A stretch of DNA of 64,000 nt from Neisseriaceae bacterium HSC-16F19 (GCF_024171525.1 NZ_JALJZY010000009.1:41122-105121); one strand, 5' to 3'. Shown: positions 17,315-26,526, counted from the first letter of the stretch. Numbers and translations are program-made. The notes: generated by a model from the sequence alone, not told the origin.

Positions 17315-18817
17315 ATGGCCGCCAAACTGAATTTGAAAGACAAATACCGCCTGCTGACCCGGGATCTGGACTGGGAATTCAGCTACCACAGCCGCAAACA
17401 AGCCTTCCCTTATGAGGACTTTGAAGGCATCAAAATCACCGACTGGTCGAAATGGGAAGACCCCTTCCGTCTGACCATGGACGCCTATTGGAAATACCAG
17501 GCCGAAAAAGAGAAAAAGCTGTATGCGATTTTCGATGCCTTTGCGCAAAACAATGCGCAAATGAATGTCACCGACCCGCGCTATCTCAACGCCATCAAGA
17601 TTTTCCTCACCGGCGTGACGCCGCTGGAATATCAGGCCTTCCAGGGCTTTGCCCATGTCGGCCGCCAATTCGGCGGCATCGGCGCCCGCATCGCCTGCCA
17701 GATGCAGTCCATCGACGAATTGCGCCATGTGCAGACGCAAGTGCACGCCATGAGCCATTACAACAAATTCTTCGACGGCTTCCAGGACTGGAGCCATATG
17801 CACGACCGCGTGTGGTATCTGTCCGTGCCCAAGTCCTTCTTTGAAGACGCCCGCGCCGCCGGACCGTTTGAATTTTTGGTGGCCATCAGCTTCTCCTTCG
17901 AATACGTGCTCACCAATCTCTTGTTTGTGCCCTTTATGTCCGGTGCCGCCTACAACGGCGATATGGCCACCGTGACCTTCGGCTTCAGCGCCCAGTCCGA
18001 CGAAGCCCGCCACATGACCTTGGGTCTGGAAATCATCAAATTCCTGCTCGAGCAGCACGAAGACAATGTGCCCATTGTGCAGAAGTGGATAGACAAATGG
18101 TTCTGGCGCGGCACCCGCCTGCTGGCGATTGTGGCCATGATGATGGATTACATGCTGCCCAACAAGGTGATGTCGTGGAAAGAAGCCTGGGAGGTGTATT
18201 TCGAAGAAGCCGGCGGTGCGCTGTTTAAAGACCTGGCCCGCTACGGCATCCGCGCACCCAAGTACAGCGAAGTGATCGAGAAAGAGAAAGAGCACATCTC
18301 GCACCAGGCTTGGTGGATTTTCTACAATTTCGGCCATGCCGCCGGTTTCCACACCTGGATTCCCACCGACGAAGAGCTGGACTGGCTGAGTGAGAAATAC
18401 CCGCACACCTTCGACAAATACTACCGCCCGCGCTGGGAGCTGGCCCGGCAAATGGCCGCCGAAGGCAAGCGCTTCTATTCCAACGGTCTGCCACAGCTGT
18501 GCCAAGTGTGCCAGGTGCCGATGGCCTTTACCGAAATGGACGGCGACCCCGGCCAAATCAGCTACCGCAGCACCGAATACAACGGCGAGCGCTACCACAT
18601 GTGCTCCGACGGCTGTCGCGACATCTTCCTGGAAGAGCCGGAGAAATTCGTGCAGGCCTGGCTGCCGGTGCACCAGATTTTCCAAGGCAATTGCGGCGGC
18701 CCCGGCTTGGAGGAAATGCTGCGCGATTACTACCGCTTCAATGTCGGTGCCGACAATCTGGATATGGCCGGCTCGCCCGATGAGGAGCGCTGGAACAAAT
18801 GGAAGGGTGCGGCTTAA
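17315..18817 (+). CDS. dmpN: Phenol hydroxylase oxygenase alpha subunit (diiron)
   Basis: 500 residues from the ATG at 17315, which has TAAGGAG ten bases upstream; a GTG at 17282 would overlap dmpM and is less likely. This is the catalytic subunit. The six carboxylate-bridged diiron ligands are visible: Glu105, Glu135 and His138 (DELRH), then Glu196, Glu230 and His233 (DEARH). The spacing matches toluene/phenol monooxygenases. The C-terminal part has a CQVCQVP...CSDGC cysteine cluster in a YHS-like region. It is followed by a 297-base gap filled by repeats before dmpO. Confidence 0.97.
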   Translation: MAAKLNLKDKYRLLTRDLDWEFSYHSRKQAFPYEDFEGIKITDWSKWEDPFRLTMDAYWKYQAEKEKKLYAIFDAFAQNNAQMNVTDPRYLNAIKIFLTGVTPLEYQAFQGFAHVGRQFGGIGARIACQMQSIDELRHVQTQVHAMSHYNKFFDGFQDWSHMHDRVWYLSVPKSFFEDARAAGPFEFLVAISFSFEYVLTNLLFVPFMSGAAYNGDMATVTFGFSAQSDEARHMTLGLEIIKFLLEQHEDNVPIVQKWIDKWFWRGTRLLAIVAMMMDYMLPNKVMSWKEAWEVYFEEAGGALFKDLARYGIRAPKYSEVIEKEKEHISHQAWWIFYNFGHAAGFHTWIPTDEELDWLSEKYPHTFDKYYRPRWELARQMAAEGKRFYSNGLPQLCQVCQVPMAFTEMDGDPGQISYRSTEYNGERYHMCSDGCRDIFLEEPEKFVQAWLPVHQIFQGNCGGPGLEEMLRDYYRFNVGADNLDMAGSPDEERWNKWKGAA

Positions 18818-18828
18818 AGCCTTGCATC

Positions 18829-18866
18829 AGGCTGCCTGAAAAGGATTACCGGCTTTCAGGCAGCCT
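18829..18866. terminator. Inverted DUS pair inside the phenol operon
   Basis: AGGCTGCCTGAA (18829-18840) and its complement (18855-18866) form a stem directly after dmpN. There is no long T run, so it may only attenuate the operon or protect the 5' mRNA. Confidence 0.5.
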
Positions 18867-18881
18867 CAGGAAAACCCGTTT

Positions 18882-19072
18882 TGAGGCTTTTGCAAAACCG
18901 CATGTGCCACCACAAACATAAAACCGACGTCATTCCCGCGAACGCGGGAATCCATGGAAACGTTTAAGAAACCACTTTTTAAACAATGTATTCGTAAGCG
19001 GATGAATGGATTCCCGCCTGCGCGGGAATGACGGCTTCTGGTTTTAGGCTGCCTGAAAGCAGTTTTGCAAAA
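18882..19072. repeat. ~190-bp dRS3-containing repeat between dmpN and dmpO
   Basis: Bounded by TGAGGCTTTTGCAAAACC and AGTTTTGCAAA. Two dRS3 motifs (ATTCCC-N8-GGGAAT) lie at 18932-18951 and 19010-19029 in a shared core (AACATAAAACCGACGTC). A clearer copy is found at 32601-32798. Confidence 0.8.
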
Positions 19073-19114
19073 AATGATTTTGCTTAATCACAATAATAAT
19101 CCAGGAGAACAACC

Positions 19115-19477
19115 ATGCCTGTACATGCCATTACCCCCGATTACCGCGGCGAGGTGCGCGATGCCCAAGCCAATTTCGGCGGCAATATTCTGGTTTACAT
19201 CGGTTGGGACGAGCATTTGCTGTTCTGTTCCGCCCACGCCTTTCCGCTGTCGCCCGACATGAGTTTTGCCGATTTGCAGGCCGGGGTGATGCCGCAGGGT
19301 TTTGCCCAGCATCCCGATTTCGAGCACATCGATTGGAATACGGTGCAATGGCAGCTCAACGGCGCACCCTTCACACCCCAACCCGACAAAACCTTGGCCG
19401 AGCAGGGCTTCGACCACAAAAGCCTGCTGCGTTTCAAAACGCCGGGTTTGAACGGCTGGCGCGGCACCGGCGTGTAA
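19115..19477 (+). CDS. dmpO: Phenol hydroxylase oxygenase gamma subunit
   Basis: 120 residues, as in DmpO. It is the small gamma subunit of the hydroxylase oxygenase. MPVHAITPDYRGEVRDAQAN, the aspartate/tryptophan-rich YIGWDEHLLFCSAHAFPLSP and the C-terminal KTPGLNGWRGTGV are family-like. AGGAG lies eight bases before the ATG. It is separated from dmpN by a repeat insertion, but the spacing to dmpP (10 bases) is normal. Confidence 0.95.
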   Translation: MPVHAITPDYRGEVRDAQANFGGNILVYIGWDEHLLFCSAHAFPLSPDMSFADLQAGVMPQGFAQHPDFEHIDWNTVQWQLNGAPFTPQPDKTLAEQGFDHKSLLRFKTPGLNGWRGTGV

Positions 19478-19487
19478 GGAGGCGGCG

Positions 19488-20549
19488 ATGAGTTATCAAG
19501 TCACCGTCGAACCCACCGGCGACGTCATCGAAGTCGAAGACGGCCAAACCATACTCGATGCCGCCCTGCGCCAAGGCGTGTGGCTGCCTTTTGCCTGCGG
19601 CCACGGCACCTGCGGCACCTGCAAGGTGCAGGTCTTGGACGGCTATGGCGATGTCGGCGCCGCCTCGCCGTTTGCGCTGATGGATGTCGAGCGCGACGAG
19701 GGCAAGGTCTTGGCCTGCTGCTGCCTGCCCGAATCGGACATGACCATCGAGGCCGATGTGGATGTGGATCCCGATTTTCTCGGCCATCCGGTGGAAGACT
19801 ACCGCGCCACCGTTACCGCCATCGAAACCCTGTCGCCCACCATCATCGGCATCACCTTTGCCTTGGACCGCGACATGGCGTTTCAGGCAGGCCAGTACAT
19901 CAATCTGCACATTCCCGGTGTGGAAGGCACGCGCGCGTTTTCCATTGCCAATCCGCCTTCGCGTGCCGCCGAAGTGTGCCTGCATGTGCGCAAAGTGCCG
20001 GACGGCGCCGCCACCACCTGGCTGCACGAGCAGCTCAAGGTGGGCGATACCTTGGATTTGTCCGGCCCTTACGGCCAGTTCTTTGTGCGCAAATCCGACA
20101 GCCAGGACGTGATTTTTATTGCCGGGGGCTCCGGCCTGTCCAGCCCCGAATCCATGATTCTGGATTTGCTCGAAGCCGGCGACAGCCGTCAGATTTATCT
20201 GTTCCAAGGCGCGCGCAATCTGGCCGAGCTCTACCACCGCGCCGAATTCGAGGCGCTGGCGGCGGAACACGCCAATTTCCATTACATCCCCGCCCTCAAT
20301 GCGGCGGAAGAGGGCGACAACTGGACGGGCTTTGCCGGATTTGTCCACGAGGCGGTGGTGGCGCATTTCGACCACCGTTGCAGCGGCCACAAAGCCTATT
20401 TGTGCGGCCCGCCGCCGATGATAGACGCGGCCATCACCGCGCTGATGCACAGCCGTTTGTTTGAGCGCGACATCCATATGGAACGCTTTGTCACCGCCGC
20501 CGACGGCGCCGAATCGGCCGGCCGCTCGGCCCTGTTCAAGCGCATCTGA
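19488..20549 (+). CDS. dmpP: Phenol hydroxylase reductase (2Fe-2S, FAD)
   Basis: 353 residues, equal to DmpP. It passes electrons from NADH to the oxygenase. The N-terminal plant-type ferredoxin domain has Cys37, Cys42, Cys45 and a Cys cluster at 77-79 (ACGHGTCGTC ... LACCC). The flavin segment follows with RAFSIANPP, and the NAD-binding segment with FIAGGSGLSSPESMI and AYLCGPPPMIDAA. It closes the hydroxylase block and is followed after 17 bases by dmpF. Confidence 0.97.
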   Translation: MSYQVTVEPTGDVIEVEDGQTILDAALRQGVWLPFACGHGTCGTCKVQVLDGYGDVGAASPFALMDVERDEGKVLACCCLPESDMTIEADVDVDPDFLGHPVEDYRATVTAIETLSPTIIGITFALDRDMAFQAGQYINLHIPGVEGTRAFSIANPPSRAAEVCLHVRKVPDGAATTWLHEQLKVGDTLDLSGPYGQFFVRKSDSQDVIFIAGGSGLSSPESMILDLLEAGDSRQIYLFQGARNLAELYHRAEFEALAAEHANFHYIPALNAAEEGDNWTGFAGFVHEAVVAHFDHRCSGHKAYLCGPPPMIDAAITALMHSRLFERDIHMERFVTAADGAESAGRSALFKRI

Positions 20550-20566
20550 GGAAAGGAACACACAAC

Positions 20567-21478
20567 ATGAGTCAAAAACTCAAAGCAGCCATCATCGGGC
20601 CGGGCAATATCGGCACCGATTTGCTGATGAAAATGAAACGCTCCGAATGGGTGGAGCCGGTGTGGATGGTGGGCATCGATGCCGCCTCCGAAGGTCTGAA
20701 ACGTGCCCGCGACATGGGCATCAAAACCTGCGATACCGGGGTGGACGGCCTGCTGCCGCATGTGATTGCCGACGATATCCGCATCGCGTTTGATGCCACT
20801 TCCGCCTATGTGCATGCCGAAAACAGCCGCAAGCTCAATGATTTGGGCGTGTTGATGGTGGATTTGACCCCGGCGGCCATCGGCCCCTTCTGTGTGCCGC
20901 CGGTGAATCTGAAACAGCATGCCAGCGAGCTGGAAATGAACGTCAATATGGTCACCTGCGGCGGCCAGGCCACCGTGCCCATGGTGGCGGCGGTGTCGCG
21001 CGTGCAGCCGGTGGCCTATGGCGAAATCATTGCCACCGTGTCTTCGCGCTCGGTCGGCCCGGGCACGCGCATGAATATCGACGAATTCACCCGCACCACC
21101 GCCAGCGCGGTGGAATCGGTGGGCGGTGCGGTACAGGGCAAGGCCATCATCATCATCAATCCGGCCGAGCCGCCGCTGATGATGCGCGACACCGTGCACT
21201 GCCTCACCGAAACCGCACCCGACCAAGAAGCCATCCGTCAGTCGGTGCTGGACATGGTGGCCGAAGTGCAGCGCTATGTGCCCGGCTACCGCTTGGTCAA
21301 CGGCCCGGTGTTTGACGGCAACAAGGTGTCGGTATTCCTGGAAGTGGCGGGCTTGGGCGATTTCCTGCCCGACTATGCCGGCAACCTCGACATCATGACC
21401 GCCGCCGCCCTGCGTACCGCAGAAATGTTCGCCCAGGAAGCGGCCGCAGGCAGCATCACCCTGCCGCCGCGCGCATAA
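20567..21478 (+). CDS. dmpF: Acetaldehyde dehydrogenase (acylating)
   Basis: 303 residues. It converts acetaldehyde, CoA and NAD to acetyl-CoA, receiving acetaldehyde directly from DmpG through a protein channel (family knowledge). The nucleotide-binding loop IIGPGNIGTDLL (9-20) and the catalytic cysteine Cys131 in NMVTCGGQATVP are present. In the classical dmp operon this gene comes after dmpE. Here it follows dmpP, at the front of an FGHI block. Confidence 0.96.
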   Translation: MSQKLKAAIIGPGNIGTDLLMKMKRSEWVEPVWMVGIDAASEGLKRARDMGIKTCDTGVDGLLPHVIADDIRIAFDATSAYVHAENSRKLNDLGVLMVDLTPAAIGPFCVPPVNLKQHASELEMNVNMVTCGGQATVPMVAAVSRVQPVAYGEIIATVSSRSVGPGTRMNIDEFTRTTASAVESVGGAVQGKAIIIINPAEPPLMMRDTVHCLTETAPDQEAIRQSVLDMVAEVQRYVPGYRLVNGPVFDGNKVSVFLEVAGLGDFLPDYAGNLDIMTAAALRTAEMFAQEAAAGSITLPPRA

Positions 21479-21496
21479 ACCAGACGGGAGCACACC

Positions 21497-22528
21497 ATGA
21501 ATTTATCCGGAAAAAAAGTCACTCTGCACGACATGAGCCTGCGCGACGGCATGCATGCCAAGCGCCATCAAATCAGTGTGGAACAAATGGTGGCGGTGGC
21601 CGGCGCCTTGGACGAGGCCGGTATGCCGCTGATTGAAGTCACCCACGGCGACGGTTTGGGCGGCGCTTCGCTCAACTACGGTTTTCCCGCCCACAGCGAT
21701 GAGGAATATCTGAAAGCCGTGGTGCCGCATATGAAGCAGGCCAAGATTTCCGCCTTGCTGCTGCCGGGCATCGGCACCGTCGACCACCTGAAAATGGCGG
21801 TGGATTGCGGCGTGTCCACCATCCGCGTGGCCACCCACTGCACCGAGGCCGATGTGTCGCAACAGCATATCGGCATGGCCGCCAAAATGGGCTTGGACAC
21901 CGTCGGTTTCCTGATGATGGCGCATATGGCCGATGCCGACAAACTGGTGGAGCAGGCCAAGCTGATGGAAGGCTATGGTGCCAACTGCATTTATTGCACC
22001 GATTCGGCCGGCTATATGCTGCCTGAAGAAGTGACGCACAAACTGGGTGCCCTGCGTGCGGCGCTGAATCCGGCCACCGAGCTGGGTTTCCACGGCCACC
22101 ACAATCTGGGCATGGGCATCGCCAATTCGCTGGCCGCCATCGAAGCCGGTGCCAACCGCATCGACGGTTCCGTGGCCGGATTGGGTGCCGGTGCCGGCAA
22201 TACGCCGCTGGAAGTGTTTGTGGCGGTCTTAAGCCGCATGGGCGTGGAGCACGGCACCGATTTGTACAAGGTGATGGATGTGGCCGAAGACCTGGTGGTG
22301 CCGCTGATGGATCACCCCATCCGCATCGACCGCGACGCCCTGACCCTGGGCTACGCGGGGGTGTACTCCTCCTTCCTGCTGTTTGCCAAACGCGCCGAGC
22401 AGAAATACGGCGTGTCCGCGCGCGACATTCTGGTGGAACTGGGCCGTCGCGGCACCGTCGGCGGCCAGGAAGACATGATTGAAGATTTGGCCCTGACCAT
22501 GGTGAAAGAGAAAGGATTGCCGCTATGA
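21497..22528 (+). CDS. dmpG: 4-hydroxy-2-oxovalerate aldolase
   Basis: 343 residues, HMG-CoA-lyase-like TIM barrel. It splits 4-hydroxy-2-oxopentanoate into pyruvate and acetaldehyde and pairs with DmpF. The N-terminal LHDMSLRDGMHAKRHQ holds the catalytic Arg16 and metal-binding Asp17 with His20. The metal-binding histidines are in GFHGHHNLGMG. GTPLEVF-like TPLEVFVAVL follows. The stop overlaps the dmpH start by four bases (ATGA), suggesting translational coupling. Confidence 0.97.
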   Translation: MNLSGKKVTLHDMSLRDGMHAKRHQISVEQMVAVAGALDEAGMPLIEVTHGDGLGGASLNYGFPAHSDEEYLKAVVPHMKQAKISALLLPGIGTVDHLKMAVDCGVSTIRVATHCTEADVSQQHIGMAAKMGLDTVGFLMMAHMADADKLVEQAKLMEGYGANCIYCTDSAGYMLPEEVTHKLGALRAALNPATELGFHGHHNLGMGIANSLAAIEAGANRIDGSVAGLGAGAGNTPLEVFVAVLSRMGVEHGTDLYKVMDVAEDLVVPLMDHPIRIDRDALTLGYAGVYSSFLLFAKRAEQKYGVSARDILVELGRRGTVGGQEDMIEDLALTMVKEKGLPL

Positions 22529-23316
22529 GCACATTGAGCGCCCAACAAATCGAACAACTGGCCGAACACTTGGAAAACGCCGAGTTGCAGGCCTATGAGG
22601 TGACCAAAATCACCGACGATTATCCGGACATGGATTATCAGGACGCCTTCGATATCCAGTGGGCCATCCGCCGCCGCAAAGAGGCGCGCGGCCACAAAAT
22701 CGTCGGCATGAAAATGGGTCTGACCTCGTGGGCCAAGATGAGCCAGATGGGGGTGGAACACCCGTGCTACGGCTTTCTCGCCGATTACTTCAGCGTGCCC
22801 GAAGGCGGCGACATCAAGCACAGCGAACTCATCCACCCCAAAATCGAAGCCGAGCTGGCCTTTGTGACCAAGGCAGATTTGCGCGGCCCCGGCTGCCACA
22901 TCGGCGATGTGCTGGCGGCCACCGATTTTGTCATGCCCGCCATCGAAGTCATCGACTCACGTTACAAGGATTTCAAATTCGATTTGAAATCGGTGATTGC
23001 CGACAACTCCTCGTCCAGCCGTTTTATCACCGGCGGCTGCATCAAACCCGTGTCCGAACTGGATTTGAAAAACCTCGGCGTGGTGATGGAAATCAACGGC
23101 CAAGTGGTGCAGACCGGTGCCGGTGCGGCGGTGTTGGGCCATCCGGCCGCTTCGGTGGCCATGCTGGCCAATATGCTGGCCGAGCGTGGCGAATACCTGC
23201 CCGCAGGCAGCTTTGTGATGATAGGCGCCATTACCGCCGCGGTGCAGGTGAACCCCGGTGACAGCTTCAATGTGCGCTTCCAAGACTTGGGCAGCATAGG
23301 CGGCCGCTTTGTGTAA
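22525..23316 (+). CDS. dmpH: 4-oxalocrotonate decarboxylase
   Basis: 263 residues. It decarboxylates 2-oxo-hex-3-ene-dioate (4-oxalocrotonate) to 2-hydroxypentadienoate, with Mg2+, and works in a complex with the hydratase DmpE. Fumarylacetoacetase-like fold segments are visible: GHKIVGMKMGLTSWAKM, IHPKIEAELAFV with the metal-binding Glu residues, and ATDFVMPAIEVIDSRY. It is homologous to dmpE at 26537; orientation to the oxalocrotonate step is by its closer likeness to DmpH (KYGF/YGFLADYF segment) and by position next to dmpI. Confidence 0.93.
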   Translation: MSTLSAQQIEQLAEHLENAELQAYEVTKITDDYPDMDYQDAFDIQWAIRRRKEARGHKIVGMKMGLTSWAKMSQMGVEHPCYGFLADYFSVPEGGDIKHSELIHPKIEAELAFVTKADLRGPGCHIGDVLAATDFVMPAIEVIDSRYKDFKFDLKSVIADNSSSSRFITGGCIKPVSELDLKNLGVVMEINGQVVQTGAGAAVLGHPAASVAMLANMLAERGEYLPAGSFVMIGAITAAVQVNPGDSFNVRFQDLGSIGGRFV

Positions 23317-23327
23317 AGGAGAAGGAG

Positions 23328-23519
23328 ATGCCGATTATTCAAGTACACATGATGGAAGGGCGCACCGAGGCGCAAAAAGAAGCGGTGATTGCCGAAATCA
23401 CCGAAGCCATGGTGCGTGCCGTGGGTGCACCGCGCGAATCGGTGCGCGTGCTGATTAACGAAATGCCCAAAGCCCATTTCGGCATCGGCGGCAGTTCGGC
23501 CCAAAAGCTGGGGCGCTGA
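23328..23519 (+). CDS. dmpI: 4-oxalocrotonate tautomerase
   Basis: 63 residues including the initiator Met, as in DmpI/XylH. Removal of Met exposes the catalytic Pro1 (MPIIQVHMMEGRT). Arg residues in the middle (GAPRESVRVLINEM) correspond to the substrate-binding arginines. It converts the enol of 4-oxalocrotonate to the keto form for DmpH. It lies 11 bases after dmpH. Confidence 0.95.
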   Translation: MPIIQVHMMEGRTEAQKEAVIAEITEAMVRAVGAPRESVRVLINEMPKAHFGIGGSSAQKLGR

Positions 23520-23533
23520 GCGGAGGGCATGCC

Positions 23534-23842
23534 ATGGGCCACCGCATCCGCGTTTGGCGTGAAGACGGACAATGCTGCGAATTTCACGCCGCCGCCGGCC
23601 AAACCCTGCTGGTGTCGTCCGAACAGGGCCTGCACAAGGCCGTGGATGTCGGCTGTCGCGGCGGCGGATGCGGCGTCTGCCGCATCCGCGTCCTGAGCGG
23701 CAGCTACGAGGCCAAAGTCATGAGCAAGGCCCATATCGGCGAATTCGAGCGCAGCAACAACATCGTTTTGGCCTGCCGCATTTTTCCCACTTCCGATATG
23801 GAAGTACAGGCAGCCCGGCCGGAACCGCCACAGGCTACCTGA
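23534..23842 (+). CDS. dmpQ: XylT/DmpQ-type [2Fe-2S] ferredoxin
   Basis: 102 residues. Its plant-type cluster motif is CRGGGCGVC, with a later Cys in LACRIF. Such ferredoxins reduce the oxidised iron of catechol 2,3-dioxygenase and so rescue it from inactivation by substituted catechols (family knowledge). The gene sits immediately before dmpB, as in other meta operons. The last codons overlap an AGGCTACCTGAA DUS variant at about 23829-23840. Confidence 0.93.
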   Translation: MGHRIRVWREDGQCCEFHAAAGQTLLVSSEQGLHKAVDVGCRGGGCGVCRIRVLSGSYEAKVMSKAHIGEFERSNNIVLACRIFPTSDMEVQAARPEPPQAT

Positions 23843-23887
23843 AAACATCAAACCCCGTAACACAACCACAAACTAAGGAGAAGCATC

Positions 23888-24814
23888 ATGAAAAAAGGCG
23901 TTATGCGTCCCGGACACGTGCAACTGCGTGTATTGGATATGGAAGAAGCCGTCAAACATTACCGCGACCTGATGGGCCTGATTGAAATGCACACCGATGC
24001 ATCCGGCCGTGTCTATCTCAAAGGCTGGACCGAAGTGGACAAATACTCGGTGGTGCTGCGCGAAGCCGACAGCGCCGGTATGGACTTTATGGGCTTCAAG
24101 GTGGTGGACGAAGCCACACTGGATTCCCTGCGTCAGGAGCTGATTGATTTCGGCGGCCTGGACGTGCAGGACATTCCCGCCGGCGATTTGGACGGCTGCG
24201 GTCGCCGCGTGCGCTTTACCGCCCCCACCGGCCATGTATTCGAGCTGTTTGCCACCAAAGAGCAGACAGGCAAATATGGCGTCGGCCACCACAATCCGGA
24301 AGCCTGGCCGCGCGACCTCAAGGGCATGAAAGCCACTCGTTTCGACCACTGCCTGCTCTATGGCGATGATTTGGACACCACCTACCGCCTGTTTACCGAA
24401 GTATTGGGTTTTTGCCTGGCCGAGCAGGTGGTGGATCCGGAAGGCAACCGCGTGGCGCAATTCCTCACCGCCTCCATGAAGGCACACGATGTGGCCTTTA
24501 TCAAACACGGTGAGAAAAACAAATTGCACCATGCCTCTTTCTTCCTTGAAACTTGGAACGATGTGTTGCTGGCCGGCGATCTGATTTCCATGACCAATAC
24601 CTCCATCGACATCGGCCCGACCCGTCATGGTCTGACCCACGGCCAGACCATTTACTTCTTCGACCCCTCGGGCAACCGCAACGAAGTATTTGCCGGTGGC
24701 GACTACCACTATCCCGACCATCCGCCGGTCACTTGGGATGCCGACAAACTGGGCAAGGCCATCTTCTATCACGACCGCGTGTTGAACGAGCGCTTCCTGA
24801 CGGTATTGACCTGA
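23888..24814 (+). CDS. dmpB: Catechol 2,3-dioxygenase
   Basis: 308 residues. This extradiol enzyme opens catechol to 2-hydroxymuconic semialdehyde using Fe(II). The iron ligands can be placed at His154 (RFDHCLLY), His215 (KLHHASFFLE) and Glu266 (GNRNEVFAGG), matching the metapyrocatechase pattern with a shift of one. AAGGAG lies just upstream. It starts the QBCE block and is followed by a 251-base repeat-containing gap before dmpC. Confidence 0.97.
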   Translation: MKKGVMRPGHVQLRVLDMEEAVKHYRDLMGLIEMHTDASGRVYLKGWTEVDKYSVVLREADSAGMDFMGFKVVDEATLDSLRQELIDFGGLDVQDIPAGDLDGCGRRVRFTAPTGHVFELFATKEQTGKYGVGHHNPEAWPRDLKGMKATRFDHCLLYGDDLDTTYRLFTEVLGFCLAEQVVDPEGNRVAQFLTASMKAHDVAFIKHGEKNKLHHASFFLETWNDVLLAGDLISMTNTSIDIGPTRHGLTHGQTIYFFDPSGNRNEVFAGGDYHYPDHPPVTWDADKLGKAIFYHDRVLNERFLTVLT

Positions 24815-24820
24815 GACACA

Positions 24821-24848
24821 GTAGGTCGGGCATGGATGCCCGACCTGC
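24821..24848. repeat. GTAGGTCGGGCA palindrome after dmpB
   Basis: GTAGGTCGGGCAT-GG-ATGCCCGACCTGC; member of the co-varying short palindrome family. Confidence 0.55.
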
Positions 24849-24851
24849 GGC

Positions 24852-24985
24852 TGAGACATTTGTGCCACCACAAACATAAAACCGAAGTCATTCCCGCGTA
24901 CGCGGGGATGACGGCAGCTAAAGTTTCAGGCTGCCTGCGCAGCGTAGCGCAGTTGCGAAGCTCAAGCAGCTTTGTAAAGGTCCCG
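24852..24985. repeat. Degenerate dRS3-type repeat between dmpB and dmpC
   Basis: TGAGACATTTGTGCCACC at the left and TTTGTAAAGGTC at the right correspond to the ends of the 32601-32798 unit. One imperfect dRS3 motif (ATTCCC-N8-GGGGAT) lies at 24890-24909. Confidence 0.65.
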
Positions 24986-25018
24986 GCCTATCAAGTCATG
25001 TAACGGTTGCGATGAAAC

Positions 25019-25046
25019 AGGCTGCCTGAAAACTTTCAGGCAGCCT
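25019..25046. terminator. Inverted DUS pair before dmpC
   Basis: AGGCTGCCTGAA (25019-25030) and its complement (25035-25046) with a 4-base loop lie 20 bp ahead of dmpC. No T run follows on the plus strand, so full termination is doubtful. Confidence 0.5.
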
Positions 25047-25065
25047 GAAGATAAGGAATACACCC

Positions 25066-26526
25066 ATGCAAGAATTCAAACATTTTATCAACGGCGAATA
25101 TGTGGCCTCGGCCAGCGGCAAGACTTTTGAAAACCGCAATCCGGTGGACAACAGCGTCATCGGCCTGGTACACGAAGCCGGACAGGCCGAAGTGGATGCC
25201 GCCGTGGCCGCCGCCCGTGCCGCCCTGAAAGGGCCGTGGGGCAAGCTCACCCAGGCCGAGCGCATCCGCCTGTTGAACAAAGTGGCCGACCGCATCAACG
25301 AGCGCTTCGAGGATTTCCTCGCCGCCGAATGCCGCGATACCGGCAAACCCCGCGCCATGGCCAGCCATATCGACATTCCGCGCGGTGCCGCCAATTTCAA
25401 AGCCTTCTCCGAAACCCTGGCCAACCATCCCACCGAAGCCTTCCGCCTGGATACGCCGGACGGCAAAGGTGCGGTCAATGTCGGCCACCGCACCCCCAAA
25501 GGCGTGATTGCGGTGATTGCGCCGTGGAATCTGCCGCTGCTGCTGATGACCTGGAAAGTCGGCCCGGCCTTGGCCTGCGGCAATACCGTGGTGGTCAAAC
25601 CCTCGGAAGAAACCCCGGCCACCACCACCCTGCTGGGCGAGGTGATGAACGAATGCGGCGTGCCGCCGGGCGTGTTTAATGTGGTGCACGGTTTCGGCCC
25701 CGATTCCGCCGGTGCTTTCCTGACCGCCCATCCCGGCATCGACGCCATCACCTTTACCGGCGAAACCCGCACCGGCGAAGCGATTATGAAGGCCGCAGCC
25801 GTGGGCTTGCGCAATATCTCGCTCGAATGCGGCGGCAAAAATCCCGCCATCGTGTTTGCCGATTGCGATATGGACAAAGCCATCGAGGGCACCATGCGTT
25901 CCGCCTTTGTCAATTGCGGCCAAGTGTGCTTGGGCACCGAGCGCGTGTATGTGGAGCGCCCTGTATTTGAAGAATTCGTACAGCGTCTGAAAACCGAGGC
26001 CGCCAAACTCAAGCCCGGCCGTCCGGAAGACGCGTCTGCCAATTTCGGCCCGCTGGTCAGCCACGAACATCGCGAAAAAGTGCTGTCTTACTACCGTTTG
26101 GCGGTGGAAGAGGGCGCCACCGTGGTCTTGGGCGGCGGCGTGCCCGATATGGGGCCGGAGCTGAACGAGGGTGCCTGGATCGAGCCCACCATCTGGACCG
26201 GTCTGGCCGACGATGCCCGCGTGGTGCGCGAAGAAATTTTCGGCCCCTGCTGCCATATCCGCCCGTTTGACAGCGAAGAGGAAGTGATTGCCCTGGCCAA
26301 CGACACCGATTACGGCTTGGCAGCTGCCATCTGGACCGAAAACAGCAGCCGCGCCATGCGCGTGGCCGAGCAGATGGAAGCCGGTATCGTGTGGGTGAAC
26401 AGCTGGTTCTTGCGCGATTTGCGCACCGCATTCGGCGGTGCCAAACAATCCGGCATCGGCCGCGAGGGCGGCGTACACGGGCTTGAGTTTTACACCGAGC
26501 TGAAAAACATCTGCGTCAAACTGTAA
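25066..26526 (+). CDS. dmpC: 2-hydroxymuconic semialdehyde dehydrogenase
   Basis: 486 residues, an NAD-dependent aldehyde dehydrogenase. It oxidises the ring-cleavage semialdehyde to 4-oxalocrotonate, the entry to the dehydrogenative branch. The catalytic Glu lies in SLECGGKNP and the nucleophilic Cys in FVNCGQVCLG. The start MQEFKHFINGEYVASASGKTF is typical of DmpC/XylG. With no dmpD hydrolase in the operon, this is the only visible route onward. Confidence 0.96.
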   Translation: MQEFKHFINGEYVASASGKTFENRNPVDNSVIGLVHEAGQAEVDAAVAAARAALKGPWGKLTQAERIRLLNKVADRINERFEDFLAAECRDTGKPRAMASHIDIPRGAANFKAFSETLANHPTEAFRLDTPDGKGAVNVGHRTPKGVIAVIAPWNLPLLLMTWKVGPALACGNTVVVKPSEETPATTTLLGEVMNECGVPPGVFNVVHGFGPDSAGAFLTAHPGIDAITFTGETRTGEAIMKAAAVGLRNISLECGGKNPAIVFADCDMDKAIEGTMRSAFVNCGQVCLGTERVYVERPVFEEFVQRLKTEAAKLKPGRPEDASANFGPLVSHEHREKVLSYYRLAVEEGATVVLGGGVPDMGPELNEGAWIEPTIWTGLADDARVVREEIFGPCCHIRPFDSEEEVIALANDTDYGLAAAIWTENSSRAMRVAEQMEAGIVWVNSWFLRDLRTAFGGAKQSGIGREGGVHGLEFYTELKNICVKL

